Positions 15,938 to 24,066 of a stretch of 28,386 nt of DNA are shown in pieces; positions within the stretch are counted from its first letter, which is position 1, and each line of letters begins with the position of its first letter. The notes under the pieces were generated by a model. It did not search any database and was not told the origin of the DNA. It was given only the letters and a program-made list of their open reading frames with translations. The translations under genes were made by a program, and so were the position numbers. The stretch lies in NCBI RefSeq assembly GCF_946479605.1, contig NZ_CAMLGT010000016.1, positions 1 through 28,386 on the forward strand, read 5' to 3'. This DNA comes from an uncultured Lacibacter sp. (lineage in GTDB: Bacteria; Bacteroidota; Bacteroidia; Chitinophagales; Chitinophagaceae).

Positions 15938-17005
15938 TTATTTGGTATTCAATTGTTGTATCAGAGAAAGCAACTGGGCTTCGGTTACTTCGATGAGGTT
16001 AAATGTTACACCGTAATACGTTTTACCACTGGCCGGTGCACCTACTGTTACATCCTTCATCTCTGCATAAATTTTATTGTCTTTAAATGTCATGGCAAGG
16101 AATGTACCTTCAATACCAATCGGGAAACTATTCTGGTAACTTAATAAACCTTCTTTACCTGCAGGTGCATTTACTATTTTGTTGTACAACTTCACCAATG
16201 TGTTTTGTTGTTTTACTTTAAAGAAGAGCATACTAGGTTCACCACCCATATAGCTTGTACTTGTTGCTGAGTTCCACTGATTGCTGAAGTAACCAAGCAC
16301 TGTTGTTTTCGGACGTGGATCACCCATCAATGCGTCACAGTTGCGCCATACACCAAGACTATCAAGATTGAAAGTTGAAGTACCATTGTTATTGTTTACA
16401 GCGAAGTTTCCATTCTGTACCCAGTTTATACCACGTGGTACATAACCGGTTTGTGAAAGTGTCACCGGAAGGTTTTCATGATCGTTACCATTGATAGTAT
16501 ATGTTACTGCACTATCACCACTCCACATTGGTACTTCACGTAAGAACTGTCCGTTAGCTCCTGCTTTTGGCGCAGCAGGTACTACTACTTGTGCAGGTGC
16601 ATTCAATTGTAATTCATCAGCACCTTGATTTGCTTTTACCGTCATCTCACCATAGGAGACCAGCATTTGTCCACCAGCTTCGGTTGGTCTGTTGCCTAAC
16701 AGCATATCACTTGCCTGGTGAATATCTTTTACCTGCACAGTAACACTACCTGTTACAATTTGTCCGTTTGCTTTTTTAAATGCATTGGCTGGGAAGTTGA
16801 TCTTGGTGCCTTTGCTTGTTAATAACAAACCGCCTGTTGATGCATCGATGGTAAATGCTTCATACTTTGGTGCGTTTGCATCGAAAAAGGTTTTGACTTT
16901 TGTTTCGAACACATGCGGTACCACATAGGTTTTGTTTTCTTTTTTACAAGCAGTAAAGCTGATGGCTGCTGCAATTGCTACGGTTGAAAGGATTGACTGT
17001 TTCAT
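15938..17005 (-). CDS. putative surface or periplasmic lipoprotein
   Basis: A 355-residue protein with a lipoprotein signal peptide. The lipobox is SFTAC with C20 as the lipidated residue, followed by KKENK. Residues about 58-110 (GTKINFPANAFKKANGQIV then VTVQVKDI) resemble a short beta domain often found near the N terminus of Bacteroidota lipoproteins. The rest is beta-rich and has no enzyme motif. It stands alone, with a terminator beyond its stop. No substrate or partner can be named. Confidence 0.7.
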   Translation of the reverse strand: MKQSILSTVAIAAAISFTACKKENKTYVVPHVFETKVKTFFDANAPKYEAFTIDASTGGLLLTSKGTKINFPANAFKKANGQIVTGSVTVQVKDIHQASDMLLGNRPTEAGGQMLVSYGEMTVKANQGADELQLNAPAQVVVPAAPKAGANGQFLREVPMWSGDSAVTYTINGNDHENLPVTLSQTGYVPRGINWVQNGNFAVNNNNGTSTFNLDSLGVWRNCDALMGDPRPKTTVLGYFSNQWNSATSTSYMGGEPSMLFFKVKQQNTLVKLYNKIVNAPAGKEGLLSYQNSFPIGIEGTFLAMTFKDNKIYAEMKDVTVGAPASGKTYYGVTFNLIEVTEAQLLSLIQQLNTK

Positions 17006-17178
17006 AATAAGAAGTTTTAATTGTTTTTGTTTGTTGTTTGGAAGTATATCCGCAGCAGTAAAAGATTGTTACCCTGTTTGGGAAAGAAATTTTTAAATAA
17101 TTTCTAAATCGTTGATTTTTAGATGGTTTGGCGGGAATATTTTTTTTGAAACAGGAGTGACAAAGGGCATGAGGAATG

Positions 17179-17239
17179 CACGGAGTACACTAAGCGTTGT
17201 GCTCTTTGTGAAATCCTTTGTGTGCTTTGTGATAAAAAA
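17179..17239. repeat. CTTTGTG-rich intergenic element
   Basis: CTTTGTG occurs three times, at 17204-17210, 17216-17222 and 17225-17231. The left side contains GCACGGAGTACACTAAG (17179-17195), roughly the reverse complement of the CTTTGTG-rich half, so the whole is an imperfect palindrome. It lies directly after the stop of the CHAT gene (minus strand) and may act as its 3' hairpin. Sequences of this type are a familiar intergenic filler in Bacteroidota genomes. Confidence 0.5.
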
Positions 17240-19804
17240 TTAACGTCTGGACTTGCGGAAGAAATAATAACCAATTGGCAGAAATACTAACAGTAACAAC
17301 CAATACCAATTGAAAGAAGAAGTTTGTAACTGCAACTGTTGATCAACACCCATATAACAAAAGCCGCTCCACAGCAATGGATTTTTTTGTGCAAGACTGT
17401 TTGCATTTTGCAGGTATTGCTTTCTTGCATCATGCAATGCAGTAACAGGTGAATGTTGTTCTTGTAATGAAGTATAAAATGATTGTACAAATAACGGTGC
17501 CACGGCATCATCTACCGGCCAGCGACTTGCAACAACACCTTTAACACCTTTGCTGATGAATGCACGACCAATACTTGCAACGCCTTCCCCATCCTGTACT
17601 TTTCCTGCAGCCGTTTCGCAGGCGGTTAATACAACCAACGGTGCAGCTGTAACCACATACTGCAACTGCCCGAGATAAAATTTTTGTTTGAGCACAAGAA
17701 AAGGCTGTTGTGAGCTGTCGGCTACTGCATGTGCGGCTATATGTAACACTGCTCCAGATTGCATGGATGCAACAAATGCATTCGGATCAGTTGTTGTGGC
17801 TTCGTAAGTTGTTGTGTTGAGTTTTTTACGCAACTGTTTTGCTTCAACAATTGAGTTGGGCAAAGCAGCAAATCCATTTTGCTGCTGATTGAATGTATAA
17901 ACGGTGACCGGTATTTTTTCTGTTGACGGCTTTGCTGCCCGTACATATTGCAGAAACGAGTACACATAACTTACTGCAGCTTGTTCTGCAAGGAACTGTT
18001 GTTTGCCGTCCAAGCTTAATGCTTCGAAAGGAAGGTTATGCAGCCAGGCATCAGCAGACAGGATGAGTGATTTCGTTTTCAGTTCAACAGGAAGTAGTTG
18101 CTTCCGCAGTTCATTTGCCGATTGAAAATAAGCAACCGGGTTATTATTATAAGCAGATGATGTTGGCGAGAAATAGATTTGAAGCAACGAATCTGTTTGT
18201 TGTTTTACAGTTACCGGCAACAGCTTACAGTTTACCGTTCCATCTGTTACATGCAATAAATAAACTCGATTATTTACAAGTGTATAGCTGATAAAATCTG
18301 CCTTTGCCGTTACTTCTTTTAACTTCTGCTTAAACTGTTGCAACGAAGGTTGATCCAGCAATTGTGCAAACCGGTTTTCCTGTAAGCCGAGTTGCAATTC
18401 CTGTTTGCGGATCCGTTCGCTGATGAATGCTTTCTTTGCTGCATCATTTGTTTCAGCAGATAATAAATAATCGTTGCGCAACTCTGCAAATAACTGCTGC
18501 CGTAATAAATCGGTACTGTCGGTTTGCCATTGCCTGCTTCTGTTTTGTTCGTTTAGCAGCTTGCGACCTTTTGATAATTCAACAAGCCATAACAGCTGCT
18601 GCAGCAATTCCTGCTTACCTGTTCGCCTGTACTGCTCTTCAAAAAAAACAATCGCTTCTTCGCTGATGGTATTACTATTACTGCTTTGCAATGCATTGGA
18701 TGAAACTGTGATCAACTGATTACAGTAATAATCGTTGGCAACAGCAAGTTGATAATAATGAACTGCAGTATCGGGCTGTTGTTTTGCAAATGCTTTTGCT
18801 AAACCTGCATACAACGTTGTAACAGTATGATCGGGAAAATAACCAGTGTTGCTGATATTGAAATACAGCAGCCCCTCTTTGAAATTATGAATGCTGCTGT
18901 CGGCCTGTTGCAATTGCAGAAACAGGTTTCCTTTTTCTGCTTTCAGTTTGGCTTTATCTCTTTGCCTGCTGTCGGGATAGGTTTGTTCCAGTATCTTTTC
19001 TGCATTCTGTAATTTCTGCAAGGCCTTATTCCATTGTAGCTGATCGTACAGCAGTTTGGCAGAGAGCTGCAAGGCACTCACCATCCACGACGCATCCGCA
19101 TCAACGGCATCAGCAGAGCGAAAGAATGCCAATGCTTTTTCATTGTAATAAAATGCACTATCGTTTTGCTTTGCTGCATAAAACGCATCCGCTTTTACAT
19201 TGTACAATAAACCGGTTACTGTTGGCTGCTGCGTTATAAACTGCAAGCCTTTGTTGCAGCTTGATTGCGTTGCAGCATAATTGCCCAGCCAGTAATATGT
19301 AATCGCTTTGTTACTGTAAAGCGACGGAAGCAGGTTCAATTTCTGTTCAGCGGTTGCCCGTTCTATCGCCGATTGCTGCAACGCAATGGCTTTATCATAA
19401 TCTCCCAAACGCACATAATTATTTCCAAGCGGTTTAATGATAAACTCTTCGGCTTCATAAACAACTTTCTGTTGCTGTTGATAGTTCAATCCTTTTTCGT
19501 ACCAACGTGTGCTGGCCTGTATTTGCCCTTGCTGTAATAAATGATAAGCGATGTTGAGTACAAAATCGAGATAGGCAGTTTGTTCTTCTTTCAGCTTTGG
19601 TTTGCGCCACAAGGTTTGCTCTAACGAATCGGCTTTGTTAGAAAGATAGAACGGCTGTTCATCAGTTAGATCATACAGCTTCTCCAAATAAGCCTGCAAC
19701 TGATCTTTTGGTTGATACACTTCATTCCATTTTGCTTTTTGCTGTGGCTCCTCATCACCCGAAAAAAACAGCAACAGAAAAGCGATACTGCTGAAGGGCA
19801 GCAA
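17240..19804 (-). CDS. membrane-anchored TPR-CHAT protease
   Basis: An 854-residue protein counted from TTG at 19804. The hydrophobic N terminus LLPFSSIAFLLLFF is a signal or anchor. Residues about 60-460 are helical TPR-like repeats (for example NNYVRLGDYDKAIALQQSAI). Residues about 570-810 form a CHAT caspase-like domain with the catalytic dyad H692 in LHIAAHAV and C729 in LTACETAAG. A C-terminal helix (YWLLLLVFLPIGYYFF) precedes RKSRR, so the positive-inside rule puts TPR and CHAT in the periplasm. No ATG lies near the beginning: the frame is open upstream, and a rare ATT at 19834, which overlaps the stop of the preceding gene, would give FLRR before the hydrophobic stretch, a better signal peptide. 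It follows the PKD gene closely and is divergent from sigma/anti-sigma genes. Confidence 0.85.
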   Translation of the reverse strand: MLPFSSIAFLLLFFSGDEEPQQKAKWNEVYQPKDQLQAYLEKLYDLTDEQPFYLSNKADSLEQTLWRKPKLKEEQTAYLDFVLNIAYHLLQQGQIQASTRWYEKGLNYQQQQKVVYEAEEFIIKPLGNNYVRLGDYDKAIALQQSAIERATAEQKLNLLPSLYSNKAITYYWLGNYAATQSSCNKGLQFITQQPTVTGLLYNVKADAFYAAKQNDSAFYYNEKALAFFRSADAVDADASWMVSALQLSAKLLYDQLQWNKALQKLQNAEKILEQTYPDSRQRDKAKLKAEKGNLFLQLQQADSSIHNFKEGLLYFNISNTGYFPDHTVTTLYAGLAKAFAKQQPDTAVHYYQLAVANDYYCNQLITVSSNALQSSNSNTISEEAIVFFEEQYRRTGKQELLQQLLWLVELSKGRKLLNEQNRSRQWQTDSTDLLRQQLFAELRNDYLLSAETNDAAKKAFISERIRKQELQLGLQENRFAQLLDQPSLQQFKQKLKEVTAKADFISYTLVNNRVYLLHVTDGTVNCKLLPVTVKQQTDSLLQIYFSPTSSAYNNNPVAYFQSANELRKQLLPVELKTKSLILSADAWLHNLPFEALSLDGKQQFLAEQAAVSYVYSFLQYVRAAKPSTEKIPVTVYTFNQQQNGFAALPNSIVEAKQLRKKLNTTTYEATTTDPNAFVASMQSGAVLHIAAHAVADSSQQPFLVLKQKFYLGQLQYVVTAAPLVVLTACETAAGKVQDGEGVASIGRAFISKGVKGVVASRWPVDDAVAPLFVQSFYTSLQEQHSPVTALHDARKQYLQNANSLAQKNPLLWSGFCYMGVDQQLQLQTSSFNWYWLLLLVFLPIGYYFFRKSRR

Positions 19805-19833
19805 ACGACGAAGGAAAGATTGATATGAAGGAA

Positions 19834-21768
19834 TTACAGTCGCCAGGATGCATAAAAATAGAGATAAGATTTGTTTGTTCCGCCATAATAAAAACGGGTA
19901 CCTATCTGCGGACCAAGTCGAACCTTTCCGAACTGTGCATCTACAAACGGAAGAAACTGTGCGTTGGAGAATGTTTTGATTGAGCTGCTTTTTGTAAGAT
20001 CGTAAGGGAAATTCACCTGCCCGTTGAAATTGTTGAGTAAGTAAGTGCGGCTTGTATCAACCGAACCAGCAAAGTCTGCATCAACTCGTATCCCGGCACC
20101 AGCCGACAAAAGATCGTTGAAATTATACCGCAGATGTAAGGGCACTAAACCAATGCGTGTAATACTCGATCGTAATTGCTCCCGGTAACCACGGTAATCG
20201 TAATTCTTTCCATCGATCACTACCACACCCTGCGTTTGAAAGGTTTGCTGTGCAGTAGTTGTTTGATAATACTTGCCAAACAATTCAAACTGAAAATAAG
20301 GTTTGTACGGTGCCAACCTTGCAATACCCACACCCACATTCACGCCATCACTCAAATCATTTGTACCAAGGTTCATTTCATAACCCGCCATTACGATGGG
20401 TGATAAGGCAGGTTTAAATTTTCCCGTAGCAAAATTGGTGATTACCGGTTCGTTCTTATCAAAGTAAATCGCTGTTCTTCCTTTAAAAGGAAGATTGTCC
20501 AGTTTCTTTTTTGTTTTTACATCAAACTCCACAAACCCCTTAGTGCTGTCTTTATCGTTCACGCCTTTTTGATTGGTACCCGGTAAATAAATTCCGTTGA
20601 AGATAAATGCAGCGCTGTCTTTATTGGTGACCAACTCCCAGCAACCGGTTCTTGTGGGCACACTGTCGCAAGGCAAACAATAGGGCGACATATCCTTAAT
20701 ACTGATCGTTTGCGGATCCAAGGCCGACGGTAGTGTAATGGCCAGTTTTATTTTTCGTGCCGGACCTTCTCCATCATTCTGGAAACGGATTTTATAACTG
20801 AGTGATTTACTTTTTTTGAGTGTACGATAATTCAATCTTCCCTGTTTCAGATTCATCTTGTTCGGGTCATGCGAAGTAACGATCGGGATATTGAGTTGGT
20901 GCATATATACGCCACCGGTATCGGGCACAAACAAACCGGTAATAACAATGGTTGCATTGGTATCCTTGATCATGCCCGGTGTTACATATAAATTCGTGAA
21001 CATGAACTGTGCATCGATTGTTGCCTGTTTTATATCCACCGCAAATACATTGCTGTAACTTTTCAATGTATTCATCAAGAACGTTTTGCTTTCTACACCG
21101 CTGAACTTTTTCTCCTCTTTAAAATGCGATGCCGGACTTCCGCTGCTGGTGAGTAATAGCTGATCAAATGATCGAACAGATGCAATTGCATTTTTATCGT
21201 TGATCAACATCGCATCGTTATACAAACGAAAACCGGCAGTATCAAAACTGTTTTGTCCGAATTGCTTTTCATTGATGAAGAGATACACTTTACCATTTAC
21301 CGCTACATCGTTTTTCCAACCGGCCATCAATACCATCGTGTCACCGGGTTTGGCCATGCAGTTATACTTTAATTCAAACACTCCGTTTGCTTTAAAGAAG
21401 TTCTGTTCCGATGGCGATACTGCTGCGAGGTAGGTTTTATTCACCTGCTTCACAGCCACCTTCTTTGGCTTTCGGCCAGGCTTCTTGCCATCATCATAAT
21501 TATTCACCGCATATAACACCGCTTCGTAATCACCTTCCTTTGCATACACATGTTCCGGATTTTCTTCGGTACTGAAATGACCATCACCAAAATCCCATAA
21601 GTATGTATAGAAAGGTTTGGGAGCGCCGGGTATTTGTGTCAATGGCGGAAGACTTGCTTTAAAAGCAACCTTGTTTTCTTTCTGCTGCACCACAACCGAC
21701 GAATCGGTTTGTGCTGACGCAGTAAAGCAAGCAAGCAAGAGAACAATATAGACGACTATTTTTTTCAT
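19834..21768 (-). CDS. PKD-domain outer-membrane beta-barrel protein
   Basis: A 644-residue exported protein, start chosen at ATG 21768 so that MKKIVVYIVLLLACFTASAQ is the signal peptide. Residues about 30-105 are a PKD domain with the signature YLWDFGDGHFSTEENPEHVY. A long beta-rich middle part (about 110-430) includes a block typical of conserved-repeat domains (LSYKIRFQNDGEGPARKIKL). The C-terminal 190 or so residues show amphipathic strands (FQFELFGKYYQT, LRYNFNDLLSAGAGIRV, LGPQIGTRFYYGG) ending with YLYFYASWRL, an outer-membrane barrel ending. I infer an outer-membrane sensor or adhesin. Its stop overlaps the region where the CHAT gene must start. Confidence 0.78.
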   Translation of the reverse strand: MKKIVVYIVLLLACFTASAQTDSSVVVQQKENKVAFKASLPPLTQIPGAPKPFYTYLWDFGDGHFSTEENPEHVYAKEGDYEAVLYAVNNYDDGKKPGRKPKKVAVKQVNKTYLAAVSPSEQNFFKANGVFELKYNCMAKPGDTMVLMAGWKNDVAVNGKVYLFINEKQFGQNSFDTAGFRLYNDAMLINDKNAIASVRSFDQLLLTSSGSPASHFKEEKKFSGVESKTFLMNTLKSYSNVFAVDIKQATIDAQFMFTNLYVTPGMIKDTNATIVITGLFVPDTGGVYMHQLNIPIVTSHDPNKMNLKQGRLNYRTLKKSKSLSYKIRFQNDGEGPARKIKLAITLPSALDPQTISIKDMSPYCLPCDSVPTRTGCWELVTNKDSAAFIFNGIYLPGTNQKGVNDKDSTKGFVEFDVKTKKKLDNLPFKGRTAIYFDKNEPVITNFATGKFKPALSPIVMAGYEMNLGTNDLSDGVNVGVGIARLAPYKPYFQFELFGKYYQTTTAQQTFQTQGVVVIDGKNYDYRGYREQLRSSITRIGLVPLHLRYNFNDLLSAGAGIRVDADFAGSVDTSRTYLLNNFNGQVNFPYDLTKSSSIKTFSNAQFLPFVDAQFGKVRLGPQIGTRFYYGGTNKSYLYFYASWRL

Positions 21769-21850
21769 GATGATACAGGTGTATATCAATAAGGCGGAGC
21801 ATCTGTTACCCTAAATATAAAAATCTTATTTTTAACCAACTACTAAACCA

Positions 21851-22426
21851 TTGCCCTTGCACGCCGACCAGAAATATATAACTGCTTTGCTCCATCACGA
21901 TCAGCGGCTCATCAGTGAGATATATCAGCGCTTTGCTCCTAATATGAAGGCATACCTGCTTTCACGTGGCTGCAGTGAAGAGGATGCTGGTGATGTGTTC
22001 CAGGAAGCACTCATCGATATTTACAAACTGGCAAACGACAAACAGTTTGTGCTTACCTGTCCGTTTGAAGCGTTTCTGTTACTGCTCTGCAAACGCAAAT
22101 TCATCAACAAAACGAAAAAAACTTCGCTTACCGTGGTAACAAACGGCGAAGAAGATGCATATACCCATATACCGGACGATGCCAACGCTGGTGCTGCCGA
22201 ACATGTGGCACAGTTGGAAAAAGAACAGTTAGTCATGCTTGTGCTGGATGAAATGGGCAACTGCAAAGAAGTGATCTTAAAAAGCCTGCTGAAAAAACCG
22301 CAGGAAGAAATTGCAGAAGAACTGGGCATGACTTATGCATATTACCGCAAACGTAAAAGCAACTGCATGGGAGAACTGGTGGAACTGGTACGGAACAAAC
22401 CACAATTTAAAGAACTTGTATCATGA
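21851..22426 (+). CDS. ECF-like sigma-70 family RNA polymerase sigma factor
   Basis: A 191-residue protein from TTG 21851. Region 2 (about residues 10-85) contains YQRFAPNMKAYLLSRGCSEEDAGDVFQEALIDIYK, quoted here only by its ends YQRFAPN and FQEALIDIY. Region 4 (about 120-180) ends with a helix-turn-helix, PQEEIAEELGMTYAYYRKRK. The frame closes upstream at TAA 21833-21835, and the only starts before residue 32 are TTG at 21851 or 21857, so initiation is non-ATG. It overlaps the next gene by four bases (22423-22426), the standard coupling for sigma/anti-sigma pairs, and is divergent from the PKD/CHAT pair across only 82 bases. Its target promoters are unknown. Confidence 0.85.
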   Translation: MPLHADQKYITALLHHDQRLISEIYQRFAPNMKAYLLSRGCSEEDAGDVFQEALIDIYKLANDKQFVLTCPFEAFLLLLCKRKFINKTKKTSLTVVTNGEEDAYTHIPDDANAGAAEHVAQLEKEQLVMLVLDEMGNCKEVILKSLLKKPQEEIAEELGMTYAYYRKRKSNCMGELVELVRNKPQFKELVS

Positions 22427-23139
22427 CCTACACGTACTCCGATATTGATGCCTACCTCAACGGCGAACTGACTGCTGAAGAGCAGCAACAGTTTGAACAG
22501 GAACTCCGCAGCAACACACAACTGCAGGAGCAGGTGAATGCTTATCGTTTACTCAACAGTACAGTAGGCAAACATCAACAAGCCGAACAAACATTACCAC
22601 AGTTAAAACAAATACTTGATCCGCTTACACATCAATACTTCAAAAAAGAAAAGGCAAAAGTGTTTACGATGAAGCGGACGATATATATGCTGGCCGCAGC
22701 TGCATCAATTGTATTGATCTTATTACTTGCATTGCCGGGTACTTCTCCTGATAACTATTCGTTTGATGATATGCCAGGCGCTATTGTACGTGGTGCTGAA
22801 GATGACAAAACAAAAGCAGCACAATTGTTCAACAATAAACAATATGCAGATGCTGCAAAAGCTTTTCAACAATTAAAAGCAACAAGTGCTCCTGATGCAG
22901 CTGTTGATTTTTATCTCGGCATCAGTCTGCTGAAAACAGAACAATATGCTGATGCATTGCCTTTGTTTGAAACATTGGCAAGCGGCACATCGGTTTATGC
23001 CGAAGATGCCAACTTTTTTACAGCATTGAGTGCGTATCATCTGCAACAGAACGAGAAAGCAAAACAATTTGCAGCGAAGGTGAAGGAAGGAAGGAGGTAT
23101 TGGAAAAATGCGAAAGCGATTATGAAGAAGCTGAAGTAA
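22423..23139 (+). CDS. anti-sigma-like protein with periplasmic TPR domain
   Basis: A 238-residue single-pass membrane protein. Residues 1-45 (YSDIDAYLNGELTAEEQQQF) match the helical anti-sigma N terminus that binds sigma factors, here without the HxxxCxxC zinc motif. A linker leads to one membrane helix at about 86-105 (TIYMLAAAASIVLILLLALP). Residues about 128-220 are TPR-like pairs (AAQLFNNKQYADAAKAFQQL, then FYLGISLLKTEQYADALPLF). The N terminus should be cytoplasmic and the TPR part periplasmic. Overlap with the sigma gene supports an anti-sigma role. With a periplasmic CHAT protease next door, regulated proteolysis of this protein is a reasonable inference, not an observation. Confidence 0.78.
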   Translation: MTYTYSDIDAYLNGELTAEEQQQFEQELRSNTQLQEQVNAYRLLNSTVGKHQQAEQTLPQLKQILDPLTHQYFKKEKAKVFTMKRTIYMLAAAASIVLILLLALPGTSPDNYSFDDMPGAIVRGAEDDKTKAAQLFNNKQYADAAKAFQQLKATSAPDAAVDFYLGISLLKTEQYADALPLFETLASGTSVYAEDANFFTALSAYHLQQNEKAKQFAAKVKEGRRYWKNAKAIMKKLK

Positions 23140-23168
23140 TAATACATCTGAAACTACTTGACGGAGTC

Positions 23169-23276
23169 CGTCATGCCGACGCAGGAGGCATCTCTGAAAT
23201 TTCATGTTGTTGTCTAACATCTCGATAAATTTTATCAACTTATAAGGGTAAGGATTTCTCCTTCGTCGAAATGACG
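23169..23276. repeat. imperfect 25-base inverted repeat element
   Basis: The left arm (23169-23193, CGTCATGCCGACGCAGGAG and six more bases) and the right arm (23252-23276) are inverted copies matching at about 19 of 25 positions, separated by 58 bases. A third copy of the same arm occurs at 26062-26086. The element follows the anti-sigma-like gene by 29 bases and may also serve as a transcript-end hairpin. It looks like a dispersed palindromic family of Bacteroidota intergenic DNA. Confidence 0.6.
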
Positions 23277-23368
23277 CCCTCTGATATCATCATGATGGCT
23301 ATCAATAATTGTAATCTATTTATGCAGAATGCTTGCTTTCTCATCTAAGTCTTAATCAAAAACTATTC

Positions 23369-23929
23369 ATGAGAAAATTCGGTGTCTTCACTTCCTTCGT
23401 CTTTATTGCAATAATCGTAGCAGGCGTCTACGGTATCCTTCACGATCAAATAACCTATTCTATCTCTCCCGAATATTTCACGAAATTCAAATACAAACAA
23501 TTTGGATTTGAACCGGAATGGTTTGGTGGACACCGTGCAACAGTTGCAGTGATTGGTTTTTTGGCAACCTGGTGGATGGGTTTGTTTATTGGTATTCTTC
23601 TTGGCTTGCTTTCATTCATCTTTTCTACACATACAATCATGCTTTCTACGTTACGAAAAGCCGTTTTACTTGTATTAGCAATAACAGTTATTGCAGGTGT
23701 TGCCGGCTACTTGTACGGTAGTTTTTATTTAGCAGTAAGACCCGTTAACTGGTGGATGCCGGAAGATCTGTCAGATAAGAATGCTTTTATCATTGTTGGC
23801 TCAATGCATAATTTCAGCTATGCCGGTGGATTGGCTGCAGCATGTATAGCGGTTGTTTACATTTTTAAAACATACAAGGTTGTAAAAGCTAAACAAAATA
23901 CTGACTGCTTAAAAGAAAGTGTTCTGTAA
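23369..23929 (+). CDS. conserved-looking integral membrane protein
   Basis: A 186-residue protein starting MRKFGVFTSFVFIAIIVAG. Four hydrophobic helices are visible, at about 5-25, 62-86 (TWWMGLFIGILLGLLSFIF), 96-115 and 148-170. Between the first two lies a conserved-looking polar loop, HDQITYSISPEYFTKFKY. I recall similar hypothetical membrane proteins with the DQITYxISPEYFTKFK segment in several phyla, but no function is known to me. The ATG at 23369 gives the most natural N terminus; a TTG at 23333 adds 12 residues without obvious value. It stands alone between the inverted repeat element and the fasciclin gene. Confidence 0.75.
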   Translation: MRKFGVFTSFVFIAIIVAGVYGILHDQITYSISPEYFTKFKYKQFGFEPEWFGGHRATVAVIGFLATWWMGLFIGILLGLLSFIFSTHTIMLSTLRKAVLLVLAITVIAGVAGYLYGSFYLAVRPVNWWMPEDLSDKNAFIIVGSMHNFSYAGGLAAACIAVVYIFKTYKVVKAKQNTDCLKESVL

Positions 23930-24066
23930 TTTATTTTATTGATCTTTTAGCGAACCATTTTTTTTATTTGCTGTTTATTTCTCACGCAAATCCATTACAA
24001 CAACCTTCTGCAGTATCCCCGAAAAACCAATCATTCATCATTTTTTTAAACCAAACCAAAAGACGT

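Noticed and set aside
21773..21784. Small inverted repeat (ATACA, GG, TGTAT) just before the PKD gene start
   Set aside because: Five-base arms are expected by chance in AT-rich DNA, and there is no second copy before the sigma gene.
17240..23139. A type III-E CRISPR (Craspase-like) locus, suggested by TPR-CHAT plus sigma factor
   Set aside because: No CRISPR repeats, Cas7-like or reverse transcriptase genes are present, and the CHAT protein is membrane-anchored with a signal peptide; only the protease/sigma logic is shared.
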